NCBI GenBank assembly: GCA_038244815.1
Contig: JBBRTB010000011.1
Span: 1-64,000 of the forward strand
DNA from: DASVHS01 sp038244815
Lineage (GTDB): Bacteria > Acidobacteriota > Thermoanaerobaculia > Gp7-AA8
Length of the DNA stretch: 64,000 nt
Direction: 5' to 3'
Part shown: in pieces, positions 7,649 to 16,783 of the stretch
Layout of the letters: every line of letters starts with the position of its first letter
How positions within the stretch are numbered: the stretch's first letter is position 1
The notes under the pieces: model-generated
What the model was told of the DNA's origin: nothing
What the model saw: only the letters and a program-made list of their open reading frames with translations
The model's database searches: none
Made by a program: the position numbers and the translations under genes

Positions 7649-8833
7649 TTGCATATCAATGATTTGCTGAAAATTGCCGCCGAGCGGCGAGCCTCGGACC
7701 TTCATATCAAGGTCGGCTCTCACCCGGTCATCCGGGTGGACGGTGACCTGGTCCCGCTGGTGGAGCTCAAGCGTCTGATGCAGGAGGACACGATCGCCAT
7801 GGCGTTCTCGATCATGTCCTCGCGGCAGAAGGAAAAATTCAAGAACAACTACGAGATCGACATCGCCTACTCGGTCCCGGGCCTGGGACGCTTCCGCTGC
7901 AACATCTTCCAGCAGCGCGGCACGGTGGGAATGGTCCTGCGCGTGATTCCGGTGAAGATTCTCTCGATCCGCGAGCTGATGCTCCCGACGGTGCTCGAGA
8001 AGATCGCCGAGGAGACGCGCGGACTGATTCTCTGCACGGGAACGACGGGTTCGGGAAAATCGACGACGCTGGCGGCGATGATCGACTACATCAACGCCCA
8101 TCGCACGGAGCACATCATGACGGTCGAGGACCCCATCGAGTTCCTCCACCGCGACAAGAAGTCGATCGTCAACCAGCGCGAAGTGGAAGTGGACACGAAA
8201 TCGTTTTCGCAGGCCCTGCGCTCGGCATTGCGCCAGGATCCCGACGTCATCCTGGTCGGCGAAATGCGCGACTACGAGACCATCGAGACGGCGCTGACCG
8301 CCGCCGAAACCGGGCATCTGGTCTTCTCGACGCTGCACACGATGGACGCGACGGAAACGGTCAACCGCATCATCTCGGTCTTCCCGCCGCACCAGCAGAA
8401 GCAGATCCGGCTGCAGCTGGCCGCGGTGCTCAAGGCGGTGGTTTCGCTGCGGCTTCTCCCGCGCGCCGATGGCCTGGGGCGCGTTCCCGCGGCGGAAGTG
8501 CTGATCTCCACCGCGTACATCCGCGACTGTATCGAGAACAAGGACAAGACCAAGCTGATCAAGGACGCCATCGCCCAGGGCACATCGCAGTACGGCATGC
8601 AGACGTTCGATCAGTCGCTATACATGCTCTACAAGAACGGGCTCATCACGCTCGACGAGGCGCTCCGGCGCGCGTCGAACCCCGACGAGTTCCGTCTCAA
8701 GCTGCAGGGCATCCAGTCGACGTCGGACATTTCGCGCGAAGAGATGGAGTCGAAGCTCAGCGTCGCCAGCGGTAAGGACTCGAACGATCCGTTCAACGAG
8801 GACTCGCCGTTCGACTTCTCGAACAACGTGTAG
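7649..8833 (+). CDS. pilT: Type IV pilus retraction ATPase PilT
   Basis: 394 aa. The PilT signature N-terminus (ASDLHIKVGSHPVIRVDGDL) is followed by Walker A GTTGSGKSTT (about 131-140), the Asp box VEDPIEF, the Walker B region DPDVILVGEMRD and the His box HLVFSTLHT. It powers pilus depolymerisation for twitching motility and DNA uptake at the inner-membrane face. The tail beyond about residue 350 is acidic and rich in Asn and Ser. The start is TTG 7649 with AGAGGTGG upstream. The stop TAG 8831-8833 is followed in the same frame by recX. Confidence 0.96.
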   Translation: MHINDLLKIAAERRASDLHIKVGSHPVIRVDGDLVPLVELKRLMQEDTIAMAFSIMSSRQKEKFKNNYEIDIAYSVPGLGRFRCNIFQQRGTVGMVLRVIPVKILSIRELMLPTVLEKIAEETRGLILCTGTTGSGKSTTLAAMIDYINAHRTEHIMTVEDPIEFLHRDKKSIVNQREVEVDTKSFSQALRSALRQDPDVILVGEMRDYETIETALTAAETGHLVFSTLHTMDATETVNRIISVFPPHQQKQIRLQLAAVLKAVVSLRLLPRADGLGRVPAAEVLISTAYIRDCIENKDKTKLIKDAIAQGTSQYGMQTFDQSLYMLYKNGLITLDEALRRASNPDEFRLKLQGIQSTSDISREEMESKLSVASGKDSNDPFNEDSPFDFSNNV

Positions 8834-8839
8834 GCCCAT

Positions 8840-9319
8840 CTGAACGACGACTGCTATATCGCCGCTCTGCGCATCCTGAACTACAGGTTCAACAGTGAGG
8901 GTGAGCTTCGCCGCAAGCTGACGGCCAAGCGATTCGACCGCCAGGCCATCGACGCGACCATTGTCCGGCTGCGCGACGAGAAGTGGCTCGACGACGAACG
9001 CTTCGCCGGTGCCTACGCCCGCACGCGCATGCTGAAGAAGATCGGTCCGCGCCGCATCGAGCGCGAGCTCGAGGCCGTCGGCGTCGATCCCGACCTGGCT
9101 CGGAACATCGTTCGCGATAACAACAACGAGGACCGCGAGCGCGAGGACCTGCAGGCCCTCTACGACAAACGAAAACGGATGCTCATCGTCCGCCATGGCG
9201 AGGAGTACCCCGCCACCCCGGAAGGACGAAACAAAATCGCCGCGTACTTGTTGAAGCAGGGTTACGATGCCGCGCTCGTCCGGAGAGTGGTGAAGGAGAC
9301 CCTGCTTGCTGACGACTAG
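8840..9319 (+). CDS. recX: RecX-family RecA regulator, start codon non-standard or lost
   Basis: The translated product YIAALRILNYRFNSEGELRR...LDDERFAGAYARTRMLKKIGPRRIERELEAVGV matches RecX repeats of three-helix units; RecX binds RecA filaments and limits recombination. Homology begins right after the pilT TAG and in the same frame. No ATG, GTG or TTG occurs until ATG 9029, which would cut off about 60 conserved residues. The annotated start is CTG 8840, giving 159 aa. Alternatives are read-through from PilT, a sequencing error, or a truncated product from 9029. The 3' end overlaps the TTG start of alaS, a common recX-alaS order. Confidence 0.8.
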   Translation: MNDDCYIAALRILNYRFNSEGELRRKLTAKRFDRQAIDATIVRLRDEKWLDDERFAGAYARTRMLKKIGPRRIERELEAVGVDPDLARNIVRDNNNEDREREDLQALYDKRKRMLIVRHGEEYPATPEGRNKIAAYLLKQGYDAALVRRVVKETLLADD

Positions 9320-11990
9320 CCAGACCCGCGAGACGTTCCTCGCGTACTTCGAGAAGAACCAGCACCGCCGCGTTCCCAGCTCCTCGCTCGTTCCGGCGGG
9401 CGATCCCACGCTGCTCTTCACCAACGCCGGCATGAACCAGTTCAAGGACGTCTTCCTGGGACGGGAGCAGCGCGATTACTCGCGCGCCACCTCCTCGCAG
9501 AAGTGCGTGCGGGCCGGCGGCAAGCACAACGATCTCGAGAACGTCGGTCGCACGGCCCGCCATCACACGTTCTTCGAGATGCTCGGGAACTTCTCCTTCG
9601 GCGATTACTTCAAGCGCGACGCCATCCGGTTCGCATGGGAGCTGCTCGTCGACGGCTATGGCCTCGATGTGAACCGTCTCTGGTTCACGGTGTTCGAGGG
9701 GGACGAGAGCGTTCCCGCGGACGACGAGGCCGTGAAGCTCTGGATCGAAGCCGGGGCCTCCCCCGATCGCGTGCTCAAATTCGGCAAGAAGGACAACTTC
9801 TGGTCGATGGGCGACACCGGGCCGTGCGGACCCTGCTCGGAGATCCACTACTTCCGCGGCAGCGACCTGTCGAAGAACGTGGCGGGGCTGGTCAACGGTC
9901 CCGGCGACGACACGATGGAGATCTGGAACCTCGTGTTCATGCAGTACGACCGCGACAGCAGCGGCAAGTTGACGCCGTTGCCCGCGCCGTCGGTGGACAC
10001 GGGCATGGGGCTGGAGCGCATCGCCAGCGTGCTGCAGAAGGCCTCGACGAACTACGACATCGATCTGTTCCAGGCGATCATGCGGACGATCGCGGAGGCC
10101 AGTGGACATCGCTACGGCGGCCGGATGGACGACGAGCTCGACACGGCCGTGCGCGTGCTCTGCGACCACTCCCGCGCGGCGACCTTCCTCATCAGCGATG
10201 GCGTGATCCCGGCGCACGAAGGCCGCGGCTACGTGCTGCGACGCATCATCCGCCGGGCCATCCGATTCGGACGCAAGCTTCCCGCACCGGTTCTCCTGTC
10301 GCAGCTCGTCGACAGCGTGACCGCCGCGATGAGTGACGCCTATCCGGAGCTTCGCGATCGCCGCCAGGCTGTGCTGGCCACGCTCGGCGCGGAAGAAGAA
10401 CGCTTCTCGCGCACGCTCACATCAGGCATGGAGCGGGTCGGTGCCGTTCTCGACGACGTCCGCGCCCGTGGCGAGCGCACCCTGGGCGGCGCGGAAGTGT
10501 TTCGCCTCTACGACACGTTCGGCATCCCGGTCGATCTGATCAGCGAGCTGGCCGAGGAGGAAGGCGTCGCGCTCGACCACGAAGGGTTCGAGACGATGAT
10601 GGGCGGCGCACGCGCGAAGGCGAAGGCGTCGTCGAAGTTTCAGTCATCGACCGATGCGGCGACCTTCGCCAAGATCGCCGAAAAGACCGGCCTGCCGGAG
10701 TTCGTCGGATACGACCAGGTCGAGGACGTCCAGTCCGCGGTCAGGGCGATCGTCATCCAGGGCAAAGAGCAGGACGCGCTGCATCATGGATCCGAGGGGG
10801 AGGTGGTCCTCTCGCCGACGCCGTTCTACGCGGAGTCGGGCGGTCAGATCGCCGATACGGGAACGCTCCAATGGAAGGGCGGTCGCGCCACCGTTCTCGA
10901 CACGCAGAAGCCGCTCGGCGATCTCATCGTGTCGCGCGTGCGCGTCGACGAGGGATCTCTGGCGCTGAACGCAAAGGTGCGCGCCTCGGTGCCGGTGCAG
11001 ACGCGGCTCGATACCACCGCCAACCACACGGCCACGCATCTTCTGCACAAGGCGCTGAAGGACGTTCTCGGGCCCACCGTGCAGCAGGCAGGGTCGCTGG
11101 TCGCTCCCGATCGTCTGCGCTTCGATTACACGTACCACCAGCCGCTGGCCGAAGAGCAGTTGCGCGAGATCGAGGATCAGGTCAACGACCGCGTCCGCGC
11201 CAATCTCGAAGTGATCAAGACGGTGATGCCGATCGACGAGGCCCGGCGCACCGGCGCGGTGGCCATGTTCGGCGAGAAGTACGGAGACAACGTGCGCATT
11301 GTCGCCGCCGGAGATTACTCGCGCGAATTCTGCGGCGGCTGCCACGTGAACCGCACCGGCGACATCGGCCTGTTCAAGATCACCTCCGACAGGTCGCTCG
11401 CCGCCGGAGTGCGGCGCATGGAGGCGCTGACCGGCCGTGGCGCCCTGCAATACTTCCAGCGGCTCGACCACTCCGCGCACGAGGTGCAGCAGCAGTTGAA
11501 CACCCGCCTGGAGGAAGTTCCCGCGTACCTGCGCTCGGTCCTCGACAAGCAGAAAGCGCTCGAGAAGGAGCTCAAACAGCTCAAGATGCGCATGGCCAGC
11601 GGAGGCGGGGGCGGCGCGTCACCCGTCACCGCGGATGACTCGGTCGATGTCGGCGGCATCCGCCTGCTGGCGCGCCGTGTCGACGACATCAGCGGCGGAG
11701 ATCTGCGCAATCTCGCCGACACGTTCCGCTCCAAGCTCAAGAGCGGCGTCGTGGTCCTCGGCAGTGTCACCGAAGGCAAAGTCACGCTGCTGACCGCGGT
11801 GACCCGCGATCTCGTCGACCGCATCCCCGCAAACTCATTGATCGCGAAGCTGGCGCCGATCGTCGGGGGAAAGGGCGGCGGCAAGCCCGATCTCGCCCAG
11901 GCCGGAGGGAAGGACGCGCACATGCTCGACCAGGCTCTCGGCCAGGCCAGCGTGGCCCTCAGAGAGCTGCTGGCCACAAGTGTGGGGTGA
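9306..11990 (+). CDS. alaS: Alanyl-tRNA synthetase
   Basis: 894 aa, full length. It has the class II catalytic core (LLFTNAGMNQFKDVFLG, RHHTFFEMLGNFSFGDYFK), the WNLVFMQYDR and DTGMGLERIASVLQ segments, the editing-domain metal motif HTATHLLHKAL, and the second editing block EFCGGCHVNRTGDIG, where Cys replaces the usual Thr of CGGTH. The C-Ala/DHHA1 end (GGKGGGKPDLAQAGGKD) is intact. It charges tRNA-Ala and clears Ser/Gly errors. The start is TTG 9306, overlapping the recX end. Confidence 0.97.
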   Translation: MLTTSQTRETFLAYFEKNQHRRVPSSSLVPAGDPTLLFTNAGMNQFKDVFLGREQRDYSRATSSQKCVRAGGKHNDLENVGRTARHHTFFEMLGNFSFGDYFKRDAIRFAWELLVDGYGLDVNRLWFTVFEGDESVPADDEAVKLWIEAGASPDRVLKFGKKDNFWSMGDTGPCGPCSEIHYFRGSDLSKNVAGLVNGPGDDTMEIWNLVFMQYDRDSSGKLTPLPAPSVDTGMGLERIASVLQKASTNYDIDLFQAIMRTIAEASGHRYGGRMDDELDTAVRVLCDHSRAATFLISDGVIPAHEGRGYVLRRIIRRAIRFGRKLPAPVLLSQLVDSVTAAMSDAYPELRDRRQAVLATLGAEEERFSRTLTSGMERVGAVLDDVRARGERTLGGAEVFRLYDTFGIPVDLISELAEEEGVALDHEGFETMMGGARAKAKASSKFQSSTDAATFAKIAEKTGLPEFVGYDQVEDVQSAVRAIVIQGKEQDALHHGSEGEVVLSPTPFYAESGGQIADTGTLQWKGGRATVLDTQKPLGDLIVSRVRVDEGSLALNAKVRASVPVQTRLDTTANHTATHLLHKALKDVLGPTVQQAGSLVAPDRLRFDYTYHQPLAEEQLREIEDQVNDRVRANLEVIKTVMPIDEARRTGAVAMFGEKYGDNVRIVAAGDYSREFCGGCHVNRTGDIGLFKITSDRSLAAGVRRMEALTGRGALQYFQRLDHSAHEVQQQLNTRLEEVPAYLRSVLDKQKALEKELKQLKMRMASGGGGGASPVTADDSVDVGGIRLLARRVDDISGGDLRNLADTFRSKLKSGVVVLGSVTEGKVTLLTAVTRDLVDRIPANSLIAKLAPIVGGKGGGKPDLAQAGGKDAHMLDQALGQASVALRELLATSVG

Positions 11991-12108
11991 CCGTGGGTCG
12001 GTATACCGTTCGATAGGTTGCGTTTCGGCGCCCGAGCCCGTAAGCTTTCTGCTGAGTTCCGTATCCAAATAAGCAACATCGGGTGTGCGTGAAGTCTGAG
12101 GAGGGAAG

Positions 12109-13452
12109 ATGTTGATCCGTCACCGTGCACTGAAAGGCGCCGCGGTCATCGCTGCGGCCCTGCTGCTCCCGCTTCTGTCCGCGACGACGGCGTCTGCGCA
12201 GAACTGCGGGCCGATGGACGTCACCTTCATCATCGATAACAGCGGTTCGATGGCGAACGTGATCGCTCAGGTGCAGCAGCAGGTCACCAAGATCGCCGAC
12301 GCCGTGCAGACCGCTTCCGGCGGCGATTACCAGTTCGGCCTCATCAACATGCCGGCGAACGACGTCAACGTTCTGCTGGACATGGCACCGAACAACCGCG
12401 CCCTGCTCGACACCGCGGTCCAGCGGATGACCACGGTCTCCAGCTCCGGCACCGGCATCGCTTACGACGAGGGGCTCGATACTGTGCTCAACCATCTCGG
12501 CCCCCGCGCGGGGTCGAGCGGGCAGCAGACCGGAACGTTCACGGGGCAGTGGAGGGCCAGCGCGGCGAAGATCATCATGGTCATCACCGACACCGGTCCG
12601 CAGGGCTTCGATGCCACGATGGGCACGCACGATCAGCACGCTCACGCCATGGCGATTCTGGCGGCGAGCTTGAACATTCGCATCACGGCCATCTTCGTGC
12701 CTACCGGCGGCGGCAGCAATCCGGCTATCGACCGTCCGATCATGGAGGACCTGGCCAAGACCAGCGGCGGTCTGTTCAAGGAGACGCAGGCGGATGCCAG
12801 CGACCTGGCCACCGTCATCATCGACATCGTCAATGCCTGCGGCGGTGCCGGCGGCTCGGGCGCATCATCGCATCTGCTCATCGACCCGCAGGAGATCGTC
12901 CTCACGAACGGCCAGACCGGCGACATCCACATCCTCAACTACGCACCGGGCCCGAATCACACCACGGTCTACGATGCCGCGGTGGCGGACGACGACCCGT
13001 TCAACAAGTTCGACATCAGCTTCAGTCCGGCCAGCGCGCTGGAGGGCAGCGCCACCGAGGAACTGATCGCATCGATCACGGTCGGTCCGGAGACGTTCCA
13101 GGGCACGCATTTCGTGGCCCTTCACGCCACCAACGGCACGTCCGAGGACTTCGCTATCGTTCATGTGATCGTGGATTGCCAGCCTCCGTACTTCCTGAGC
13201 TCCGGTCAGCCGCAGAACCAGACCGTGGCGAATGGGACCGCGGCGACGCTGAGGGTCACGCCAGGCGGTGACGGACCGCTTCACTATCAGTGGTATCACG
13301 GCTACACGGGCATCACGTCGTCGCCGATCGCCGGCGCAAACTCGGCGCAGTACACCACCGACACGACGAACGCCTCCGGCGAGTACTGGGTGCGCGTCTG
13401 GAACGCCTGCGGCTCGCGCGACAGTGCTCCCGGCGTGGTCACGCAACCATAG
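12109..13452 (+). CDS. Secreted von Willebrand factor A protein with C-terminal Ig-like domain
   Basis: 447 aa. A signal peptide ends near TTASAQ. A vWA domain (about 37-245) has the MIDAS motif DNSGS and the later strand KIIMVITDTG. A middle beta-rich region (about 255-360) follows. The last about 85 residues form an Ig-like module (NQTVANGTAATL, YQWYHGYTG, NASGEYWVRVWNACG). It is probably an extracellular or surface adhesion/binding protein. A strong GAGGAGGGAAG ribosome site precedes ATG 12109. The gene is monocistronic, followed by a repeat element. Confidence 0.88.
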   Translation: MLIRHRALKGAAVIAAALLLPLLSATTASAQNCGPMDVTFIIDNSGSMANVIAQVQQQVTKIADAVQTASGGDYQFGLINMPANDVNVLLDMAPNNRALLDTAVQRMTTVSSSGTGIAYDEGLDTVLNHLGPRAGSSGQQTGTFTGQWRASAAKIIMVITDTGPQGFDATMGTHDQHAHAMAILAASLNIRITAIFVPTGGGSNPAIDRPIMEDLAKTSGGLFKETQADASDLATVIIDIVNACGGAGGSGASSHLLIDPQEIVLTNGQTGDIHILNYAPGPNHTTVYDAAVADDDPFNKFDISFSPASALEGSATEELIASITVGPETFQGTHFVALHATNGTSEDFAIVHVIVDCQPPYFLSSGQPQNQTVANGTAATLRVTPGGDGPLHYQWYHGYTGITSSPIAGANSAQYTTDTTNASGEYWVRVWNACGSRDSAPGVVTQP

Positions 13453-13457
13453 AGTCA

Positions 13458-13612
13458 CCGTCATTCCGAGCGCAAGCGAGGAATCTGGGAGGTGGGCGCG
13501 TTTCCCCCACCCGGATTCCTCGCCGTCTTCGCGGCTCGGAATGACGGTTACGTCTCTCTTGCCGTCATTCCGAACGCAAGCGAGGAATCTGGGAGGTGGG
13601 CTGGTTTCCCCC
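13458..13612. repeat. GTCATTCCGAG / CTCGGAATGAC dispersed inverted repeat, one full and one half copy
   Basis: A full element (13458-13547) begins with CCGTCATTCCGAGCG and ends with the inverse CGGCTCGGAATGACGG. A half element follows at 13563-13612, reading CCGTCATTCCGAACGC then GCGAGGAATCTGGGAGG. Related copies lie at 21697, 32296 (three tandem halves) and 53064. It occupies the gap between the vWA gene and the methyltransferase gene. The architecture suggests a non-autonomous mobile or REP-like element. Confidence 0.85.
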
Positions 13613-13629
13613 CCCCGGCATGAACAACC

Positions 13630-14409
13630 GTGAATGACGCGCTGCCCGCGATAGACTCCCTCCAGGTGGGACCTCACACGCACGCCTGGGGCACGCAGCC
13701 CGAGATGTTCGGCCCACGTCATGAGCATCGTCTGGAGATGATCGTCCGCGAAGTCGGCCGTGTGCCGCAGGGCGGCCGGATCCTCGACGGTGCGGTTGGG
13801 TTGGGACAACTGGCGCAGCGCCTGAGCGCGCGTGGCTACCGCGTCGTGGGCATCGACTACTCGATCGACGCGGCGCTACACGTCCGTCGCCGGCTCGCTC
13901 TGCCGGCGGTGGTCGGCGATCTCACCCGAATGCCGTTCCGCGCCGGTGTATTCGACGCGGTCACCACCGGCGAGACACTCGAGCACCTCGATGACGACCG
14001 TTCCGCCGCGGGCGAGATCGCGCGCGTCGTCCGCAGCGGCGGCACCGTCGTTGCCACCGTTCCGGCCATGCAGATGTTATGGACCGCCTCGGACGATTAC
14101 TACGAGCACCGCCGCCGCTATTCGCGCACAGCACTGACGGAGATGTTCCGTCGGGCCGGCTTCGCCATTCGCAAGGCCTCGTTCTGGGGTTTCCCGGTCG
14201 TTCTGATCTACGACACCTTTTTTCTGCTGCCGATGAACCGGCGGCGCGCCCGGCTTGACGTGGAGAGCGATCGCGGCCTGCAATCGGTCGCACGCGCCGG
14301 GAGGTCGCGCTGGCTCGTGAACCTGGTCCGGACCGTTTTCGCCATCGATCGCGCATTCTCCTGGGTTCCGTTCGGCCCGGGGCTGCTCCTCGTGGCGCGC
14401 AAGCCATGA
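13630..14409 (+). CDS. Class I SAM-dependent methyltransferase
   Basis: 259 aa. The SAM-binding motif I region reads ILDGAVGLGQLAQRLSARG, followed by the acidic strand VVGIDYS, motif II FDAVTTGETLEHL and motif III GGTVVATVP, a Methyltransf_11-type core. A C-terminal hydrophobic stretch (VVLIYDTFFLLPM) suggests a membrane-associated substrate such as a lipid or quinone precursor, but this is inference. The start is GTG 13630. The last four bases overlap the next gene (ATGA), so the two are translationally coupled. Confidence 0.85.
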   Translation: MNDALPAIDSLQVGPHTHAWGTQPEMFGPRHEHRLEMIVREVGRVPQGGRILDGAVGLGQLAQRLSARGYRVVGIDYSIDAALHVRRRLALPAVVGDLTRMPFRAGVFDAVTTGETLEHLDDDRSAAGEIARVVRSGGTVVATVPAMQMLWTASDDYYEHRRRYSRTALTEMFRRAGFAIRKASFWGFPVVLIYDTFFLLPMNRRRARLDVESDRGLQSVARAGRSRWLVNLVRTVFAIDRAFSWVPFGPGLLLVARKP

Positions 14410-14873
14410 TCGTCGTCGATGCCGCGACGACCGATCCTTCGATGGTGGTGGCCTCACGGCAGTTCATTGTGGTCATGGCGCGAGGCCAGACCAGTGGAGC
14501 GGCCGCGGCGTCGCTGCTTCTCAGCGACTTCGCGGTGATGGCGCCGTCGGCAACGATCCGCGTCGACGCGCCGGAGGCGTGGGCCGGCGTGGTCTGGCGC
14601 ATGGGCCGCGACGCGTTGCGCATGCTGGCCGGCCGGCGGACGGTTCTGAACGCGAGCGATGCGCACGGCCACGGTCTCATCGACGAAGTGGCGGAGGACG
14701 CGCAATCGCTATTCGCTTCACGAAGCGAGCTGGCGCTCGATGCCGCGGCGATGCTGATCGGCCGGCGTGGAGGCGACACCCTGGAGCGCGCCGAGTTCGC
14801 GCGGCTGTTCGCGATCGGTGAACCGCAGCGCGGCCTGGCTGCCTTTCTCGGCAAACGGCGGCCGCCGTTCTGA
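14406..14873 (+). CDS. Short crotonase-like (enoyl-CoA hydratase/isomerase family) protein
   Basis: 155 aa, against about 255 for typical crotonases. The segment GQTSGAAAASLLLSDFAVMAP aligns with the second oxyanion-hole helix and the aspartate strand of the family, HGLIDEVAED with the later core, and the C-terminus GLAAFLGKRRPPF is the standard family ending. The first about 100 residues, carrying the first oxyanion-hole motif, are missing, so catalysis is doubtful. It sits between a methyltransferase and a B12-dependent acyl-CoA mutase, which supports a CoA-ester context. Confidence 0.65.
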   Translation: MIVVDAATTDPSMVVASRQFIVVMARGQTSGAAAASLLLSDFAVMAPSATIRVDAPEAWAGVVWRMGRDALRMLAGRRTVLNASDAHGHGLIDEVAEDAQSLFASRSELALDAAAMLIGRRGGDTLERAEFARLFAIGEPQRGLAAFLGKRRPPF

Positions 14874-14932
14874 TTTCACCTCTCGCCGGTCCGAGAATAG
14901 GATAAGGGGGAGTGCGGGTTGCAGGAGATCGC

Positions 14933-16687
14933 ATGAGCCGTAATGAAGTCGATGTGAGGGAATCTGCCGCGGCAGTTCCGCCGGCGTCCGACGAGCAACT
15001 GCCGTTGTTCTCGAAGGAGGCGCTGGGTGCCGTCCGGAAGGAAGAGGCGAAGTGGCGCCGTGAGGTGCTCGAGCCGATGACCCGGCGGAAGGCGCCGTGG
15101 AAGAAAGACTTCACCACCGTCAGCGGCATGGAAGTGAATCCGCTGTCTACGCCGCAGGACGTCGCGGACCTCGACTTTACGAGAGACCTGGCGTTCCCCG
15201 GCGAGTTTCCGTACACGCGGGGCATCCATCCGACCGGCTATCGCGGCAAGCTCTACACGATGCGGCAGTTCGCGGGCTTCGGCACCGCGCGCCAGACGAA
15301 CGAGCGTTTTCATTACCTGCTTTCGCAGGGACAGACCGGTCTTTCGACCGCGTTTCACCTGCCGACGCTGTACGGCTATGACTCCGATCATCCGTACAGC
15401 GCGGGCGAGGTAGGCAAGTGCGGCGTGGCCGTGGACACGCTCGCCGACATGGAGACGATCTTCGAAGGGGTGAATCTCGAGGACGTCACCGTCTCGATGA
15501 CCATCAACTCCACCGCGCCGATCCTGCTGGCCATGTATCTCGCCGTGGCGCAGAAGCACGGCTCCGACTGGAAGAAGATCAGCGGCACGCTGCAGAACGA
15601 CATCCTCAAGGAGTACATCGCCCAGAAGGAGTACATCTTCCCGCCGCGTCCCTCCATGCGGCTGATTACCGACATCTTCAGCTTCTGCGCGGCGAACGTG
15701 CCGAAGTACAACACCATCTCCATCAGCGGCTATCACATCCGCGAAGCCGGTTCGACAGCGCTGCAGGAGCTGGCCTTCACGCTCCGCGACGGCATGGAGT
15801 ACGTCGAGTATGGCGTCCGGGCCGGACTGGACATCGACGAGTTCGCGCCGCGCCTGTCGTTCTTCTTCAATTCGCACAACGACCTGTTCGAGGAAGTGGC
15901 GAAGTTCCGCGCGGCACGCCGGGTGTGGGCGAAGGTCATGCGCGACCGCTACGGAGCGAAGGATCCCCGCTCCTGGATGCTGCGGTTCCATACGCAGACC
16001 GCCGGCTGCTCGCTCACTGCCCAGCAGCCTTACAACAACATCGTGCGCGTCACCATCCAGGCGCTGGCCGCGGTCATGGGCGGCACGCAGTCGTTGCACA
16101 CGAACTCGCTCGACGAGACCCTCGCCCTTCCGACCGAGGCGGCGGCGCTCATCGCCTTGCGCACGCAGCAGATCATCGCGCACGAGTCGGGCGTCATCAA
16201 CACGGTCGATCCGCTCGGTGGCTCGTTTTTCATCGAAGAGCTCACCAACAGGATGGAGAAGGGCTGTTTCGAGTACATCGCCAAGATCGACCAGTTCGGC
16301 GGGATGGTCGAAGCGATCGAGGCCGGTTTCCCGCAGCGGGAAGTCTGGGATGCGTCGTATCAGTACCAGCGCGCCATCGACTCCGGCGAGAAGAAAGTCG
16401 TGGGCGTGAACTCGTACGAGCAGGGCAGCGACAAAAAGTACGAGGCGCTCTACATCGACGAGTCGGTCACCGGCGAGCAACTGGCGCTGCTGAACAAGAC
16501 CAGGGCATCGCGCGACGCCAACGCCGTGCGCGACGCGCTGCAGCGTGTGCGCAATGTCGCCGCCGATCCCGCGGCCAACACCATGCCGGTGCTCATCGAG
16601 GCCGTCAAGACGTACGCCACGGTCGGCGAGATCTCCGACGCGCTGCGCGACGTGTTCGGCACCTACCAGGAACCGGCACTCTTCTAG
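14933..16687 (+). CDS. Cobalamin-dependent acyl-CoA mutase large subunit, isobutyryl-CoA mutase-like active site
   Basis: 584 aa, catalytic TIM-barrel subunit only; the B12-binding domain must be a separate protein. The family block KLYTMRQFAGFGTA, GQTGLSTAFHLPTLYGYDSDHP and ISGYHIREAG (the conserved His) are intact. The two residues that discriminate substrates are Phe113 (Tyr89 in methylmalonyl-CoA mutase) and Gln231 (Arg207), exactly 118 apart as in characterised enzymes. Phe/Gln is the isobutyryl-CoA mutase combination, so a methylmalonyl-CoA mutase label may be wrong. The start at 14933 has GGAGA upstream; an ATG or GTG further up lacks this. Confidence 0.9.
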   Translation: MSRNEVDVRESAAAVPPASDEQLPLFSKEALGAVRKEEAKWRREVLEPMTRRKAPWKKDFTTVSGMEVNPLSTPQDVADLDFTRDLAFPGEFPYTRGIHPTGYRGKLYTMRQFAGFGTARQTNERFHYLLSQGQTGLSTAFHLPTLYGYDSDHPYSAGEVGKCGVAVDTLADMETIFEGVNLEDVTVSMTINSTAPILLAMYLAVAQKHGSDWKKISGTLQNDILKEYIAQKEYIFPPRPSMRLITDIFSFCAANVPKYNTISISGYHIREAGSTALQELAFTLRDGMEYVEYGVRAGLDIDEFAPRLSFFFNSHNDLFEEVAKFRAARRVWAKVMRDRYGAKDPRSWMLRFHTQTAGCSLTAQQPYNNIVRVTIQALAAVMGGTQSLHTNSLDETLALPTEAAALIALRTQQIIAHESGVINTVDPLGGSFFIEELTNRMEKGCFEYIAKIDQFGGMVEAIEAGFPQREVWDASYQYQRAIDSGEKKVVGVNSYEQGSDKKYEALYIDESVTGEQLALLNKTRASRDANAVRDALQRVRNVAADPAANTMPVLIEAVKTYATVGEISDALRDVFGTYQEPALF

Positions 16688-16711
16688 TTTTGCAATTGCA
16701 TTCTTGTTAAA

Positions 16712-16727
16712 TGTGACGCCCGTCACA
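16712..16727. promoter_or_regulatory. CRP/FNR-type operator
   Basis: TGTGA-N6-TCACA is a perfect match to the CRP half-site consensus and spacing, with AAA before and T after, extending the match to AAATGTGA...TCACAT. It lies 57 bp upstream of the start of the cupredoxin-tailed secreted protein, in a gap that otherwise carries only a GGGAGGAAA ribosome site. Binding by a CRP-family regulator is an inference from the site alone. Confidence 0.6.
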
Positions 16728-16783
16728 TCCTGAGCCCGCCCGCCGACTAATCATGTCCCCAGCAATCGCTGGGAGGAAACAAC

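Noticed and set aside
8831..8833. TAG between pilT and recX as a recoded codon
   Set aside because: There is no sign of amber recoding elsewhere in the window, and PilT and RecX are normally separate, so a non-standard start or an error is more likely.
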